NCBI GenBank assembly: GCA_009840135.1
Contig: VXOH01000020.1
Span: 30,202-94,201, forward strand
DNA length: 64,000 nt
Source: Chloroflexota bacterium
Lineage (GTDB): Bacteria; Chloroflexota; Dehalococcoidia; Lucifugimonadales; UBA3495
Direction: 5' to 3'
A program made the position numbers and the translations under genes. Under the pieces are notes generated by a model. The model saw only the letters and a list, made by a program, of their open reading frames with translations, made no database searches and was not told where the DNA came from. Position 1 is the stretch's first letter; each line of letters starts with the position of its first letter. Shown in pieces: positions 23,449 to 32,410 of this stretch.

Positions 23449-24672
23449 CTAGAAGAATCTGCCCCGCTGCCGTCCCCTCTGGTAGGCCAGCCGCAACAGG
23501 TAAAAAGACGCCGCGCCCACCGCGACGGCAACCAAAATAATCAGCACCGGTGTCCAGAATCCCACGCCCGAAGAACCGGCCACGTAGGCCACCTGGATAC
23601 TGGCGTTGGGCGTCCGGCTTTGGGCTGCTTCCAACCCCGCCGCACCGGAAATCTCCAGGAGTTCGCGGGCTGTTACCCTGCCCTGCCCCTCAATGAACCT
23701 GGTGGTCCCGTCGAAGTCCCTGTCCAGCATTCGGAAACTGATTTCAGCCCGCTCCTCATCTCCGGAAGAGGCCAGATAGACCTCGTCAATCTCTCCACCG
23801 CGACCGGCTACGTATTTGCGCAGCTCGCCCACACGCCCCATCACGTCGGAGACCTCCAGGGCGAAGCTGGCCGACGGCCCCGCGACACCAAGGCTGCCCA
23901 TGGGGAACAGGGACACCTGGATCGTGGCCAGCTCCAGCCGCTGTTGCAGCGTATCCAGCTGGTTTTGACTTCGCTCGATATTGCCTCTCACCCGGGCCAG
24001 CTCCCTCTCTACGCTCAGCAGTTCCGATACCGAACTGCTGCGCCCCATCAGGGAAGTCAGGCTTTGCTCCTCCTTGTGGTATATCGCCAGCCGGGCCGTC
24101 AGGTCCTTGTGTTGGTCCGTAAGGTCCTCGCTTCCCAGGCTGCGAAACTGCACGTTGCCCAGTCCCTCAATGAATTCCATGGCAGTGCTGAACCGTTCCT
24201 GCGGGACCTTGACCACAATATCGGTGCGGGGCAAAGTTGAACCGCCCGAACTGGACAGTCGCTCCACGAAACCGCCCAGGTTCTCCGCTATAGTCTGCAC
24301 CCGCAGGGCCGCGCCCTGGATTGAGTCCACCTCAATTGCAACGCTGGCCAGCGACAGGGACCCCACGTTGCCTCCGTATGTATGGCCGCTGCCGCCAAGT
24401 CCTGCCGCCGGCCCGTAGCTGGGCAGGAGCGCCGGAGGCGCAAAAGTTGCCGACGATGCGGCGGCGGCGTCCGCCCCGGGCATCTGTCCGGCGGCGCGCA
24501 GGGACATTTCCTGCCTTGCCGCAGCCCTGTCCCTCAGCCCCGACACCGGGCCGGATCCGGTATCCAGGGTACGCAGAGTCAACGTCCTGCCGCTGTCCTC
24601 GGAAGGGGAGCCGCACGCCATAAACAGAACCAGAAAGGCCGCCAGAAGCAGAAATCCAACTGTCTTATTCAT
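23449..24672 (-). CDS. DUF4349-domain lipoprotein
   Basis: 407 residues. Signal peptide with lipobox LFMACG (Cys20), so it is anchored outside the membrane. After a Ala/Gly-rich linker, residues about 105-345 are the DUF4349 domain: LASVAIEVDSIQGAALRV, GGFVERLS, VVKVPQERFSTAMEFIEGLG, then a coiled coil (LLSVERELARVRGNIERSQN) and LATIQVSLFP. A C-terminal transmembrane helix (WTPVLIILVAVAVGAASFYL) and basic tail follow, so it is held at both ends. Family function is unknown. Confidence 0.85.
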   Translation of the reverse strand: MNKTVGFLLLAAFLVLFMACGSPSEDSGRTLTLRTLDTGSGPVSGLRDRAAARQEMSLRAAGQMPGADAAAASSATFAPPALLPSYGPAAGLGGSGHTYGGNVGSLSLASVAIEVDSIQGAALRVQTIAENLGGFVERLSSSGGSTLPRTDIVVKVPQERFSTAMEFIEGLGNVQFRSLGSEDLTDQHKDLTARLAIYHKEEQSLTSLMGRSSSVSELLSVERELARVRGNIERSQNQLDTLQQRLELATIQVSLFPMGSLGVAGPSASFALEVSDVMGRVGELRKYVAGRGGEIDEVYLASSGDEERAEISFRMLDRDFDGTTRFIEGQGRVTARELLEISGAAGLEAAQSRTPNASIQVAYVAGSSGVGFWTPVLIILVAVAVGAASFYLLRLAYQRGRQRGRFF

Positions 24673-24942
24673 CTGGTGTACTCTTTTGGGTTAAAATGAT
24701 AATCAGGAACCGATTTTACTATAAAACAGTCCGGGCCCCGTATGACACGAAAACCCGTGTAGAGGGATTTGGCTTAAAATTCTCGGGTGAGCCAGGGACA
24801 GGCCGGCGCTTGCCAGCCGAGGTTGAAATACGGCGGCAATGTCAATCCCCGTTCCCTGGCTCGGGCGTATATCAGAATACCGGGCAGTCGCATTACAACC
24901 ATCGCACCCTGCCCCAGCTTCTCCTGTCAGGAGGTCTTGGAA

Positions 24943-26622
24943 ATGACAAAACTTTCGTCCGCCCTGGGTTTTGGAGCCTTGGCGGGAGCCTTGGTGTCCG
25001 CCCCGCTGGTTGGCCTGATGTACCTGGCCGACAAGTTGCTGGACCTTCCCTTTGTTCCCTTCGCCTTGTTCGACTGGATTGCCCGCGTCACCCCGGGACC
25101 CATGATTACCTTCGGCATCGACATGATGATCGAAGCCTTGCTTCTGTTCAACCTTAGCGTGGCCGCCGCCGCCAAGACCAGTGAGCAGATTGCCGCCATA
25201 CTCCTGGTTTTCGCCATAGGCGTGGTTGCCGCAGTCATCTTCTTCGCAGTCCTGCGAAATAGTCCTGTCCATGGTCCCGGCCTGGATGCCGGATGGATTT
25301 CCAGGCTATTCTCCCAGCCCGTTCCCGGCCTGGTTCTGGGCCTCATAGTTGGCCTTCCGCTTACCCTGGTCAGCCTGCCCATGGGCCAGTCCACCATGAA
25401 CCCCATTGTCACTTCTGTCGTGCTGATGGCCCTCTTCCTGGTATGGGGCCTGACGCTGGGTTACGCGCGGCGCCGCCTCTTCCAGGGCGTTTCCGCGGAA
25501 CAGCTGGTGCTGGGCGGAGAGGTCAGGTACGCTAATGTAATCAACCGGCGCCAGTTCCTGGTGCGCCTGGGCGCCACCACCGCTACCATCACCGTGGCCG
25601 GCGCGGGTCTCGGCGCCGTTCTTGCCCAGGGCGAACAGGCGCGCATCAGCGAGTCTGTAGCCGGCTCCATGCCGGCCGAAGAGATGAAGCCCCGGCGTGC
25701 CCTGCCCAACGACGGCGACCCGGTCACCCCGGCGCCCGGAACTCGCCCGGAGTTCACCCCGGTGGAAGACCACTACCAGGTATTCCTCCGCACCGAACCC
25801 ACTTTTATAGATATTTCCAACTGGGTGCTGCCCATCCACGGCCTGGTAGCCAACCCCAAAGAACTGACCATTGAGAATATTCGGAACAACTATACCTCCC
25901 GTGACCAGTACGTAACCCTGTCCTGCATTTCCGGGCGTATCGGCACCTCGCTGATCAGCACCACCTGGTGGACGGGAGCGGTAATGCAGGAGGTGCTGGC
26001 CGACGTGCAACCGCTGCCCGAAGCCAAGTATTTGGTTATCAAGTCGGGCGACGGCTTCTATGAAACGGTGGCGCTGGACCTGATCGCCTCCGACGAGCGA
26101 ATCATGCTCTGCTACGCCTGGGATGGTGAGCCCTTGCCCTTCGACCATGGCTTCCCCCTCCGCATCTGGCTGCCCGACCGCTACGGCATGAAGCAGCCCA
26201 AGTGGATTATTGATATCGAGGTGGTCAGCGAGTACGAAGAGGGTTATTGGGTGGAACGCGGCTGGGACGAGGTGGCCCGGGTGAGGGCCACGTCGGTTAT
26301 TGACACCGTGGCGGTCAGGGACGTATTCGAAAAGGACGGGCGGCAACTGGTCCCCGTGGGCGGCATTGCCTTCTCCGGCGCCCGGGGAATCTCCCAGGTG
26401 CAGGTAAGGGTGGACGGCGGCCCCTGGCAGGACGCCCAGTTGCGCACTCCGCTATCCGAAACTACCTGGGTAATCTGGCGTTACGACTGGCCCTTCGCCG
26501 CCGGCGACCACACCTTTGAGGTCCGCTGCGCCGAGGCCGACGGCACCCCCCAAATTGAAGAGGACATGGGCAACCGCCCCAGCGGAGCCACCGGCATCCA
26601 CAGCCGCAAGGCTTCGTTGTAA
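24943..26622 (+). CDS. Membrane-tethered sulfite-oxidase-family molybdopterin oxidoreductase
   Basis: 559 residues, AGGAGGT before ATG 24943. The N-terminal 200 residues hold about five hydrophobic segments. These are followed by a Tat-like motif NRRQFLVRLG and a further hydrophobic stretch, then a periplasmic-type domain: the Moco domain (residues about 270-430) with the likely Mo-ligand Cys in VTLSCISGRIG, and WWTGAVMQEVL, and a C-terminal dimerisation domain starting near EEGYWVERGW. The family includes sulfite oxidase and the methionine sulfoxide reductase MsrP. Substrate is not predictable. moeA at 39239 supplies cofactor assembly. Confidence 0.87.
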   Translation: MTKLSSALGFGALAGALVSAPLVGLMYLADKLLDLPFVPFALFDWIARVTPGPMITFGIDMMIEALLLFNLSVAAAAKTSEQIAAILLVFAIGVVAAVIFFAVLRNSPVHGPGLDAGWISRLFSQPVPGLVLGLIVGLPLTLVSLPMGQSTMNPIVTSVVLMALFLVWGLTLGYARRRLFQGVSAEQLVLGGEVRYANVINRRQFLVRLGATTATITVAGAGLGAVLAQGEQARISESVAGSMPAEEMKPRRALPNDGDPVTPAPGTRPEFTPVEDHYQVFLRTEPTFIDISNWVLPIHGLVANPKELTIENIRNNYTSRDQYVTLSCISGRIGTSLISTTWWTGAVMQEVLADVQPLPEAKYLVIKSGDGFYETVALDLIASDERIMLCYAWDGEPLPFDHGFPLRIWLPDRYGMKQPKWIIDIEVVSEYEEGYWVERGWDEVARVRATSVIDTVAVRDVFEKDGRQLVPVGGIAFSGARGISQVQVRVDGGPWQDAQLRTPLSETTWVIWRYDWPFAAGDHTFEVRCAEADGTPQIEEDMGNRPSGATGIHSRKASL

Positions 26623-26657
26623 TGGGCCGGAAGGCGAAGTCTCATTGCCGGCTTCGG

Positions 26658-26684
26658 TTGTTTCGCCAGGTGTGAGGGTATAAT
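26658..26684 (+). promoter_or_regulatory. Promoter giving a near-leaderless PIN gene transcript
   Basis: TATAAT at 26679-26684 is only 8 bases before ATG 26693, so transcription would begin at or next to the start codon. A weak TTGTTT at 26658-26663 sits 15 bases upstream. No ribosome site is seen. Confidence 0.5.
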
Positions 26685-26692
26685 ATGCGGCC

Positions 26693-27187
26693 ATGGCCGT
26701 CATCCTGGACGCCAACGCGCTGATAAACCTCTACCGGGCGGAGATTCTATCCCTGATATACCTTGCAACGGAATGTATTGTGCCAGCCGAGGTTTACGCC
26801 GAAGCCGTAACCAACGGCCAGATGGCCGGTTATCCCGACTCGTCAGGCATCGCCGAAATAATAGGGCCATGTACCGAGGAATTTATGGAAATCCAACCGG
26901 ATCTGGGCCGCACAGGGCGGGGCGAAACGGCAGTGCTGAGAGTGTATTTAGAAAGGCGTGGTAACTCGTTCCCTAGCGACGATCAGCGATTCTTGAGGTA
27001 TCTGGAGCGCATGGAGCGCAGCGAAAGAGTCGCAATTAGGCACTTGGGTACGCCTCAGTTTATCGTGCAGTCTACGATTAACGGATTGATAACCAAGTCT
27101 CAAGCCCTGGACGGCATTGCCAGTCTGGGAGGCGGAATTTCCGAAGTGCAGTCTACTGACGCCCTTCAACGCTTGGAGACACTATGA
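26693..27187 (+). CDS. PIN-domain-like toxin
   Basis: 164 residues. MAVILDANALINLYRAE gives the first catalytic Asp; VPAEVYAEAV supplies Glu; RTGRGETAVLRVYLE and SDDQRFLRYLE give the third and fourth acidic positions. Hence an RNase fold related to VapC. The next gene overlaps by 4 bases and looks like its antitoxin. Promoter signals suggest a leaderless message. Confidence 0.72.
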   Translation: MAVILDANALINLYRAEILSLIYLATECIVPAEVYAEAVTNGQMAGYPDSSGIAEIIGPCTEEFMEIQPDLGRTGRGETAVLRVYLERRGNSFPSDDQRFLRYLERMERSERVAIRHLGTPQFIVQSTINGLITKSQALDGIASLGGGISEVQSTDALQRLETL

Positions 27188-27549
27188 CACGCAAGTTGAG
27201 CAAAAAGAACCAAATTACCAGTCTGGAAATACCCTTGGAGCTTTCCAGTTGCGCCGAACTGTTTTCTGAAATCACAGGCATTGACAAATCAGACGCGCTG
27301 CTCGATTGGTTACGGTCTGGCGCAGAAAGGGAAATGCTGCGATTAGTTAGCGAAGGAGAATTGAGCGCCGGGAAGTTCGTCGAACTCCTCGGTATTACCT
27401 ACTTTGACGTTCCTCAACTAACTGAAAAGTACAATATAGAAATCGGCCCAACCGAGGAACAAGTGCAATATATGTGGGACAAACACGCAGAAGCAGTAGG
27501 CGCTATTCTAAAGAAATCCGTTAAATCCCATCAGGAGCAGCAAGACTAA
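27184..27549 (+). CDS. UPF0175-like antitoxin
   Basis: 121 residues, ATGA overlap with the PIN gene. The middle, EMLRLVSEGELSAGKFVELL followed by GITYFDVPQLTEKYNIEIG, fits the UPF0175 helix-turn-helix pattern. The N-terminal LSKKNQITSLEIP is strand-like. Order is toxin first. A/T-rich codons compared with neighbours suggest acquisition as a unit. Confidence 0.6.
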   Translation: MTRKLSKKNQITSLEIPLELSSCAELFSEITGIDKSDALLDWLRSGAEREMLRLVSEGELSAGKFVELLGITYFDVPQLTEKYNIEIGPTEEQVQYMWDKHAEAVGAILKKSVKSHQEQQD

Positions 27550-27965
27550 TGTCCGACAAGCCCTTTATTGACTTCGACCAGGCTCAGGCCGCCATGAAGG
27601 CCATCATCGAAGAGGCCACTCAGCCCGGCGGCATGCCCGTGGCCGTCTCCATCGTGGACGATGCCGGCAACATGGTGGCCTACGCGCAAATGGACCACGT
27701 CCGTCTCTACGCCCGACGCCACGCCTTCCGCAAGGCCTACACCGCCGCCATCATGGGCATGGATACCGGGCCCCACGGCGAGCAGCTCAAGGAACGGGGC
27801 CGCACCGTCAGCGACTACGGCGACCCCAACCTGACTCCCGGCATTGGCGGGGTCGTTGTCAAGTCTGGCGACGGTGTAATCATGGGCGGCATCGGCGTAG
27901 GAGGCTACCTGGCCCGGGACGAGGAACTGGCCATGATCGGCCTCAAGGCCATGAACATTTCCTGA
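27549..27965 (+). CDS. GlcG/HbpS-family haem-binding-like protein (DUF336)
   Basis: 138 residues, ATG overlapping the previous stop. Typical pattern: FDQAQAAMKAIIEEATQPGGMPVAVSIVDDAGNMVAYAQMD, then ARRHAFRKAYTAA, and the glycine-rich C-terminus GIGGVVVKSGDGVIMGGIGV. Members bind haem or corrinoids or are linked to glycolate or diol metabolism. The gene is close to the toxin-antitoxin pair only by position. Confidence 0.88.
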   Translation: MSDKPFIDFDQAQAAMKAIIEEATQPGGMPVAVSIVDDAGNMVAYAQMDHVRLYARRHAFRKAYTAAIMGMDTGPHGEQLKERGRTVSDYGDPNLTPGIGGVVVKSGDGVIMGGIGVGGYLARDEELAMIGLKAMNIS

Positions 27966-28085
27966 ATCCGCTTCAAATCCCTTGCTCATTGATGGAAAAG
28001 GGTTAGAATTGAGGTGAAGGGTCACCCTTCAGGGGTGGCATTTGGATCAATGTCTCCGAAATACTCGCTCGCCGCGGGAGCCACT

Positions 28086-28196
28086 TGGAAACTTTCTCAA
28101 AAGTCCCCTCTGCCCCTGGGAGAGGGTTAGGGTGAGGGCGAACAGGTATAGTGGAGAACCGGTTGGGACAGCCAGCGCCGGTTTTGAGATAGTTTC
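28086..28196. mobile_element. MITE-like element A, copy 2
   Basis: 111 bp with TIRs GAAACTTTCTCAAAA and TTTTGAGATAGTTTC that match at 14 of 15 positions. Core contains GGGAGAGGGTTAGGGTGAGGG as in copy 1 at 175-284. Confidence 0.65.
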
Positions 28197-28238
28197 TTAA
28201 CCAATCTCATCCAGGAACGCTTTTTGGAGGTAATTGAC

Positions 28239-28640
28239 ATGCCGGAACGCAATCCCTACATGCCAACGTTCACCACGGGAAGCATCAAGGTCAGCATGAT
28301 TCAGCATACCAACGTGGAAACCAGCGACGTGGCCCGCAGCCAGGACTGGTACCGCCGGGCCTTCGGGGCCGAGTGGACCGAGGACGGCCCCCGCTACCTG
28401 AAGCTGGGCAACACGGAACTGCATCTGCACGTTGAGGCCAACCCCCAGCCCCATCCCACCAACCACTTCGCCGTTGAGGTCGAGGACTGGGACGCCTGGC
28501 TGGCCAACCTCCAGCAGGAGGGCATTGACTTTGAGCCCGGGCGGGCGCCCAAGCTCAACGACAGCGGCAAGCTGGCCGGCTTCGTGCGCGACCCGGACGG
28601 CAACCTGATCGAGGTCATGTACCACGCCGCCTGGCACTAA
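28239..28640 (+). CDS. VOC/glyoxalase-superfamily protein
   Basis: 133 residues; GGAGGT precedes ATG 28239, better placed than the upstream TTG 28224. IQHTNVETSDVARSQDWYRR begins the first beta-alpha-beta-beta-beta unit, NHFAVEVEDWDAWLANL the second, and FVRDPDGNLIEVM ends it with the usual Glu metal ligand. His in IQHTN and NHFAV could complete a metal site. Could be a lyase, dioxygenase or resistance protein. Confidence 0.85.
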   Translation: MPERNPYMPTFTTGSIKVSMIQHTNVETSDVARSQDWYRRAFGAEWTEDGPRYLKLGNTELHLHVEANPQPHPTNHFAVEVEDWDAWLANLQQEGIDFEPGRAPKLNDSGKLAGFVRDPDGNLIEVMYHAAWH

Positions 28641-28660
28641 CCCGCCGCAAGGGAAGGTCC

Positions 28661-28738
28661 CGTCGTTCCTGCGAAGGCAGGAACCTCGCTCGGGTCTACC
28701 CAGGTCTAACCCGGGCTTCTGCCTTCGCAGTAATGACC
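28661..28738. repeat. Palindromic repeat type T (GTTCCTGCGAAGGCAGGAAC)
   Basis: The palindrome TCCTGCGAAGGCAGGA is followed by a partial inverted second copy (TGCCTTCGCA), as in many bacterial intergenic repeats. Similar units are at 32144-32220, 42079-42107 and inside element B. Confidence 0.55.
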
Positions 28739-28852
28739 AAAAGGCAGCGACGCCAGCTCACCAGGGGGCGAAAGTTACCCAACCCCAACCCGTAGGGGCA
28801 GCCCTTGTGGCTGCCCTCTGCCCCGCCGGGCAGCCGCCCTGGGCGTTTTCTC

Positions 28853-29146
28853 TTACCCCTGCATCCCCTCGACAAAAATAGCGTTGGTGGTAGCCGTGTT
28901 GTGCCGCATCGCCTTGGGACCCGCGTACTCTTCCGAGTAGTACCAGGCCTTGGCCTGCTCCACGCTGTCAAACTCCAGGACTACCAGGCGGCTGGGGCTC
29001 CAGTCCCCCTCCACCGTCTCTGTGGCCCCACCCCGCACCACGTACCGGCCGCCATAGGCCTCGATGGTTCCGCTGACCAGCTTGCGGTACTCCTCAAACC
29101 CCTCCGGGTCCGTTACCGTAACGTCTGCAATCATGTACCCAGCCAT
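28853..29146 (-). CDS. DUF1330-family protein
   Basis: 97 residues; GGAG before ATG 29146. A ferredoxin-like dimeric alpha-beta barrel fold: MIADVTVTDPEGFEEYRKLV, EAYGGRYVVRGG, LVVLEFDSVEQAKAWYYSEE and a final strand with NAIFVEG. The family pattern is well kept but no reaction is established. Confidence 0.85.
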   Translation of the reverse strand: MAGYMIADVTVTDPEGFEEYRKLVSGTIEAYGGRYVVRGGATETVEGDWSPSRLVVLEFDSVEQAKAWYYSEEYAGPKAMRHNTATTNAIFVEGMQG

Positions 29147-29593
29147 TCGATGCTCCTTTTTGCTGTCCTCGTAACTTAAGGAAAATTTTGCCCGAGCCTC
29201 TCTTCCCCCTTGATGTGTTGACAGGGTATGTACCTGCCGGAGACTCTCTTCTCCCTTGATGTGCTGACAGGGTATGTACCTGCCGCAAACCCTGCCCCGT
29301 TAGTACGTCATCCTGCCCGTTAGTATGTCATTCTGAACGGAGTGAAGAATCTATAGTCACCCCCTTATGACGACTTTCGGAATAGCAAGGCAATCTATCT
29401 TCGCGAGCTCGGGTCCTTCGCGTAGTTTATCTTGAGCTATGCCGAAGGGCTAAGGATGTCATATCAGCCGGCAATTCTTCACCGCAAGGTCCGAATACAT
29501 ACCGCTCTCAGCCCTTGGAGAGGGCGTAATCCGCCTCAGGCGGACCTGTGCCGGTAAGGTCAGGACTGGGGCGAAGCCTTCCCATCTCCGGAA
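29147..29593. other. Gene-free stretch with tandem and dispersed repeats
   Basis: Holds the 46-bp tandem duplication 29194-29285, a second short tandem CCCGTTAGTA at about 29298-29339, the phrase GAACGGAGTGAAGAATCT near 29334 (a repeat seen in many bacterial genomes) and a TCCGCCTCAGGCGGA palindrome near 29531. Confidence 0.5.
29194..29285. repeat. 46-bp tandem duplication
   Basis: Two adjacent units, 29194-29239 and 29240-29285, differ at only three positions and share GACAGGGTATGTACCTGCCG. Only two units without spacers, so not a CRISPR. Confidence 0.75.
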
Positions 29594-30769
29594 TTACCCG
29601 TGGGAATGGTCGTGCTGCTCCCGGTGCTGCCGCAGCAGGTCCTTGCCGTAGTCGTTGCCGTTGGGCGTCCGCATCACGGTGTGGATGTGGTTGCGGGTGG
29701 GGTAATCGTTGTCCAGGAAAATGCCGTTCTGGTGATCAAACTCGATGAGTATTACCGGGCTGTGTACCCGGTAGTAGAAAACGCTGTCCTCTCCGGTCCC
29801 GCCCATCCAGGCGAAGTGGGTTTCGCTGAGATGTTGCCTGACTTCGTCCATTCTTAATTGGGCATGGCCGGCCGGCATCCGGTTTACGTAAGTCCCGATC
29901 AGATCGAACATTATGGCCTGCTGGTGGCTGGACAGGTCGTCGAACTTGATGCCCTCATAGTGCATTTCGAAGTTGTCCCGGAACGCCCCGGTAAACACTC
30001 CGGAAGGAACATCCTCCGATACAACTGCCTTCCTGCGCTGGTCGGCGGTGAAAGTCTGGGCCAGGTTGATTGCGGCGCTCTCCTCCGCCTGGAATACCCT
30101 GGTGCCGGCGTACTTACCGATATCCACGGCCACCGGCTCGGAGCCCATGAACATGGGCGTCATTACCACCTGGTCCCCCAGCACGAACCAGTTGACGTTC
30201 AGGTGATGGCCGTCGAACTGCCAGCCCCAAGGCTCGTCCTGGGAGGGCTCGCCCATTATGCTGAGCCAGTAAAGCCATTCCCCCAGTTCTTCATCGCTGC
30301 CGGTAATTTCCCGTATTGCCTCGTTCAGCCTCATAATGTTGCGGGCCAGCTCAAATCCCTGGGGACTGAATCCCTGTCGCAGCAGGCCAAAGACCAGCTC
30401 CCGCTGGTCCTGGCTCATGGGTTCCATCATGGCCCCGTGGCGCATCAGGAAAACGTGGATGTTGCTCCAGCGGCGCCAGGCATCGCTATCCATCGTAAAC
30501 CGGGCAGCGTCGCGCTGGCTGGCGTCCAGCGAAGCCAGCCAGGCTTCTGCGGCCCCTTTCATTACATCGGTCGAGAGCCCCGTCTGTTGCAGCGAGTACA
30601 GCCCCGGCTTTACCTGGCCGTCGGCAGACAGCCCCTTGAAGGGTTCGGCGATTTGAGCCTCGGCGTTGCTGAGGTTCTCCCGCATCTGCTCCGACATGTC
30701 GGGGTCCAGCCTTCGTCCCGAAACAACCGGCCGGTTTCGTATCTTGAAGTCCTTCAAAGTGAGTGTCAT
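29594..30769 (-). CDS. DUF3500-domain protein
   Basis: 391 residues from ATG 30769 (GGAGGAC upstream). Family features include LSIMGEPSQDEPWGWQFDGH, then HLNVNWFVLGDQVVMTPMFMGSEP, GTRVFQAEE, RVHSPVILIEFDHQNGIF and a C-terminal HIHTVMRTPNGNDYG with many His. The segment WGWQFDGHHL looks like a metal or ligand site. DUF3500 proteins are often secreted in other bacteria, but no signal peptide is visible here. Function unknown. Confidence 0.88.
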   Translation of the reverse strand: MTLTLKDFKIRNRPVVSGRRLDPDMSEQMRENLSNAEAQIAEPFKGLSADGQVKPGLYSLQQTGLSTDVMKGAAEAWLASLDASQRDAARFTMDSDAWRRWSNIHVFLMRHGAMMEPMSQDQRELVFGLLRQGFSPQGFELARNIMRLNEAIREITGSDEELGEWLYWLSIMGEPSQDEPWGWQFDGHHLNVNWFVLGDQVVMTPMFMGSEPVAVDIGKYAGTRVFQAEESAAINLAQTFTADQRRKAVVSEDVPSGVFTGAFRDNFEMHYEGIKFDDLSSHQQAIMFDLIGTYVNRMPAGHAQLRMDEVRQHLSETHFAWMGGTGEDSVFYYRVHSPVILIEFDHQNGIFLDNDYPTRNHIHTVMRTPNGNDYGKDLLRQHREQHDHSHG

Positions 30770-30880
30770 CAGTATCGTCCTCCCATGGAAGATAGCCAAT
30801 TATACTACGGCGGCCGTTGCCAGGAATTCTTTCCCCAGTGCAAAGCGGAGCGACGGCAAGAACGCAGCAAATGTTCCTAT

Positions 30881-30950
30881 CCGCTCATCCTGAGCTTGTC
30901 GAAGGACGCCCCCGAATCGAGGGATGGCTCGACAAGCTCACCATGGGCGG
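30881..30950. repeat. Inverted repeat type S, copy 3
   Basis: CCGCTCATCCTGAGCTTGTC and GACAAGCTCACCATGGGCGG flank a CGAATCGAGG centre. Same family as 5360-5420. Confidence 0.55.
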
Positions 30951-31081
30951 CTAAGTGAATGCTCGGCAATGGTCCTGAGCAGGGCAGAGGGCAAATTAAA
31001 CGCCCTGGTTTTGCCCCCGCCCGTCAGGGGTCGGGCAGTGGGCGGGTGCGGCGGCCCTGTTTGTCGGCTGGGGCGCTTCCT

Positions 31082-32089
31082 TTACGGCCACTGGTTCCCC
31101 ACGGCCTCAACGTAAAGCGAGTACAGGGACTGGCTGCAGGTCATGAACAGCCGGTTCTTCTTGACTCCGCCGAAACAAAGATTGGAACAGGGCTCCGGCA
31201 GGTGAATCCGGCCAATCAGCTCGCCCTCAGGAGTGAAGCAATGGACTCCGTCTCTGCCGGCCCCGGCCCAGCCCACGCTGGACCACAGGTTCCCGTCCCG
31301 GTCCGTCCTCATTCCGTCGGCAAATCCGGGCGATAGGTCGGCAAACACCTTCCCGCCCCGCAGCTTTCCCCCGTCCTCCACGTCGAATGCTCGAATATGT
31401 CCCAGCGCATGGGGATCGTGGGAAATGCCGCTGTCGGAAATGTACAGCCGTTTCTCGTCCGGCGAAAAGCACAGTCCGTTGGGCTTCACCAGATCATCGG
31501 CAACTACAGCCACGCCGCCGGTACCGGGGTCCAGGCGATAGACTTGAGTGGGCAGTTCCGCCTCGGCTCGCTGACCTTCGTAGCCCACGATTATTCCATA
31601 GCCGGGGTCGGTAAACCAGACCGACCCGTCGGACTTGACCACCACGTCGTTGGGCGCGTTTAATCTCTTCCCCTCAAAGCTGTCCAGCAGCACGGTAAGG
31701 CTGCCATCGTACTCGGTGCGCGTAACCCGACGGGGCAGGTGCTCACAGGTTATCAGGCGCCCCTGCAGGTCCCTGGTATTGCCGTTGCCGTAGTTGGAGG
31801 GTTGCCGGAAAACCGACACCGAATTCGTTATCTCGCAGTAGCGCAGCATCCGGTTGTTGGGAATGTCGCTGAACACCAGGGAGCCGAAGTCGCCGAACCA
31901 TACCGGCCCCTCGGCCCAGCGAGTCCCCGTGTACAGGCATTCCACGGCGGCGTTTCCGTTCCGGTATGCGTTGAACCGCGAATCAACAACCTCCACCGCC
32001 ACGTCCGGGTAACGGACGATTCCCTGGTCCCAGCGCCTGCTCAATTCAGGAGTCCATTCTCCGGGAGTCCGTTCATTGTTTCCTGGCAT
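31082..32089 (-). CDS. SMP-30/gluconolactonase-family protein
   Basis: 335 residues. Six-bladed propeller pattern with metal ligands: Glu in TRWAEGPVWFGD, then RLNAPNDVVVKSDGSVWFTD, PNGLCFSPDEKRLYISDSG and GFADGMRTDRDGNLW. Members hydrolyse sugar lactones with Ca or Zn. No sugar-metabolism partner is adjacent; the ALDH starting at 32411 on the other strand may be related in catabolism, which is only suggestive. Confidence 0.9.
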   Translation of the reverse strand: MPGNNERTPGEWTPELSRRWDQGIVRYPDVAVEVVDSRFNAYRNGNAAVECLYTGTRWAEGPVWFGDFGSLVFSDIPNNRMLRYCEITNSVSVFRQPSNYGNGNTRDLQGRLITCEHLPRRVTRTEYDGSLTVLLDSFEGKRLNAPNDVVVKSDGSVWFTDPGYGIIVGYEGQRAEAELPTQVYRLDPGTGGVAVVADDLVKPNGLCFSPDEKRLYISDSGISHDPHALGHIRAFDVEDGGKLRGGKVFADLSPGFADGMRTDRDGNLWSSVGWAGAGRDGVHCFTPEGELIGRIHLPEPCSNLCFGGVKKNRLFMTCSQSLYSLYVEAVGNQWP

Positions 32090-32143
32090 TGCCTGCTCCT
32101 TCCAGTGGTCCGAGAAGTATGTTTTGATGAGCTGGGGAATAAC

Positions 32144-32220
32144 CGTCGTTCCTGCGAAGGCAGGAACCTCCGCTCATTGGGTGCGATCCGCCTGAGGCGG
32201 ACGCCTTCGCAGGAATGACG
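32144..32220. repeat. Palindromic repeat type T with nested TCCGCCTGAGGCGGA
   Basis: TCGTTCCTGCGAAGGCAGGA and CTTCGCAGGAATGACGG flank a TCCGCCTGAGGCGGA palindrome, which shows repeats nested in one another. Lies in the 321-bp divergent gap between SMP-30 and ALDH genes, which otherwise shows no feature. Confidence 0.55.
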
Positions 32221-32410
32221 GAATTGCCAAACAGCCTTCATTCCAGTTGCGTTTACCCTGTGATTTCTATCAATTAATTCCTGCCAATCGGAAAAGACCC
32301 AGCTTTGTTCATATCCCTCGCCTTGCCCCATTCCTTCCCGTAATGGTACTTTACTGCATAGCATTCTGACACTGGCGCTCCAGATTCAAACAACTGACGA
32401 GGAATAACTT

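Noticed and set aside
29194-29285. CRISPR-like tandem units
   Set aside because: Two contiguous copies with no spacers and no cas genes.
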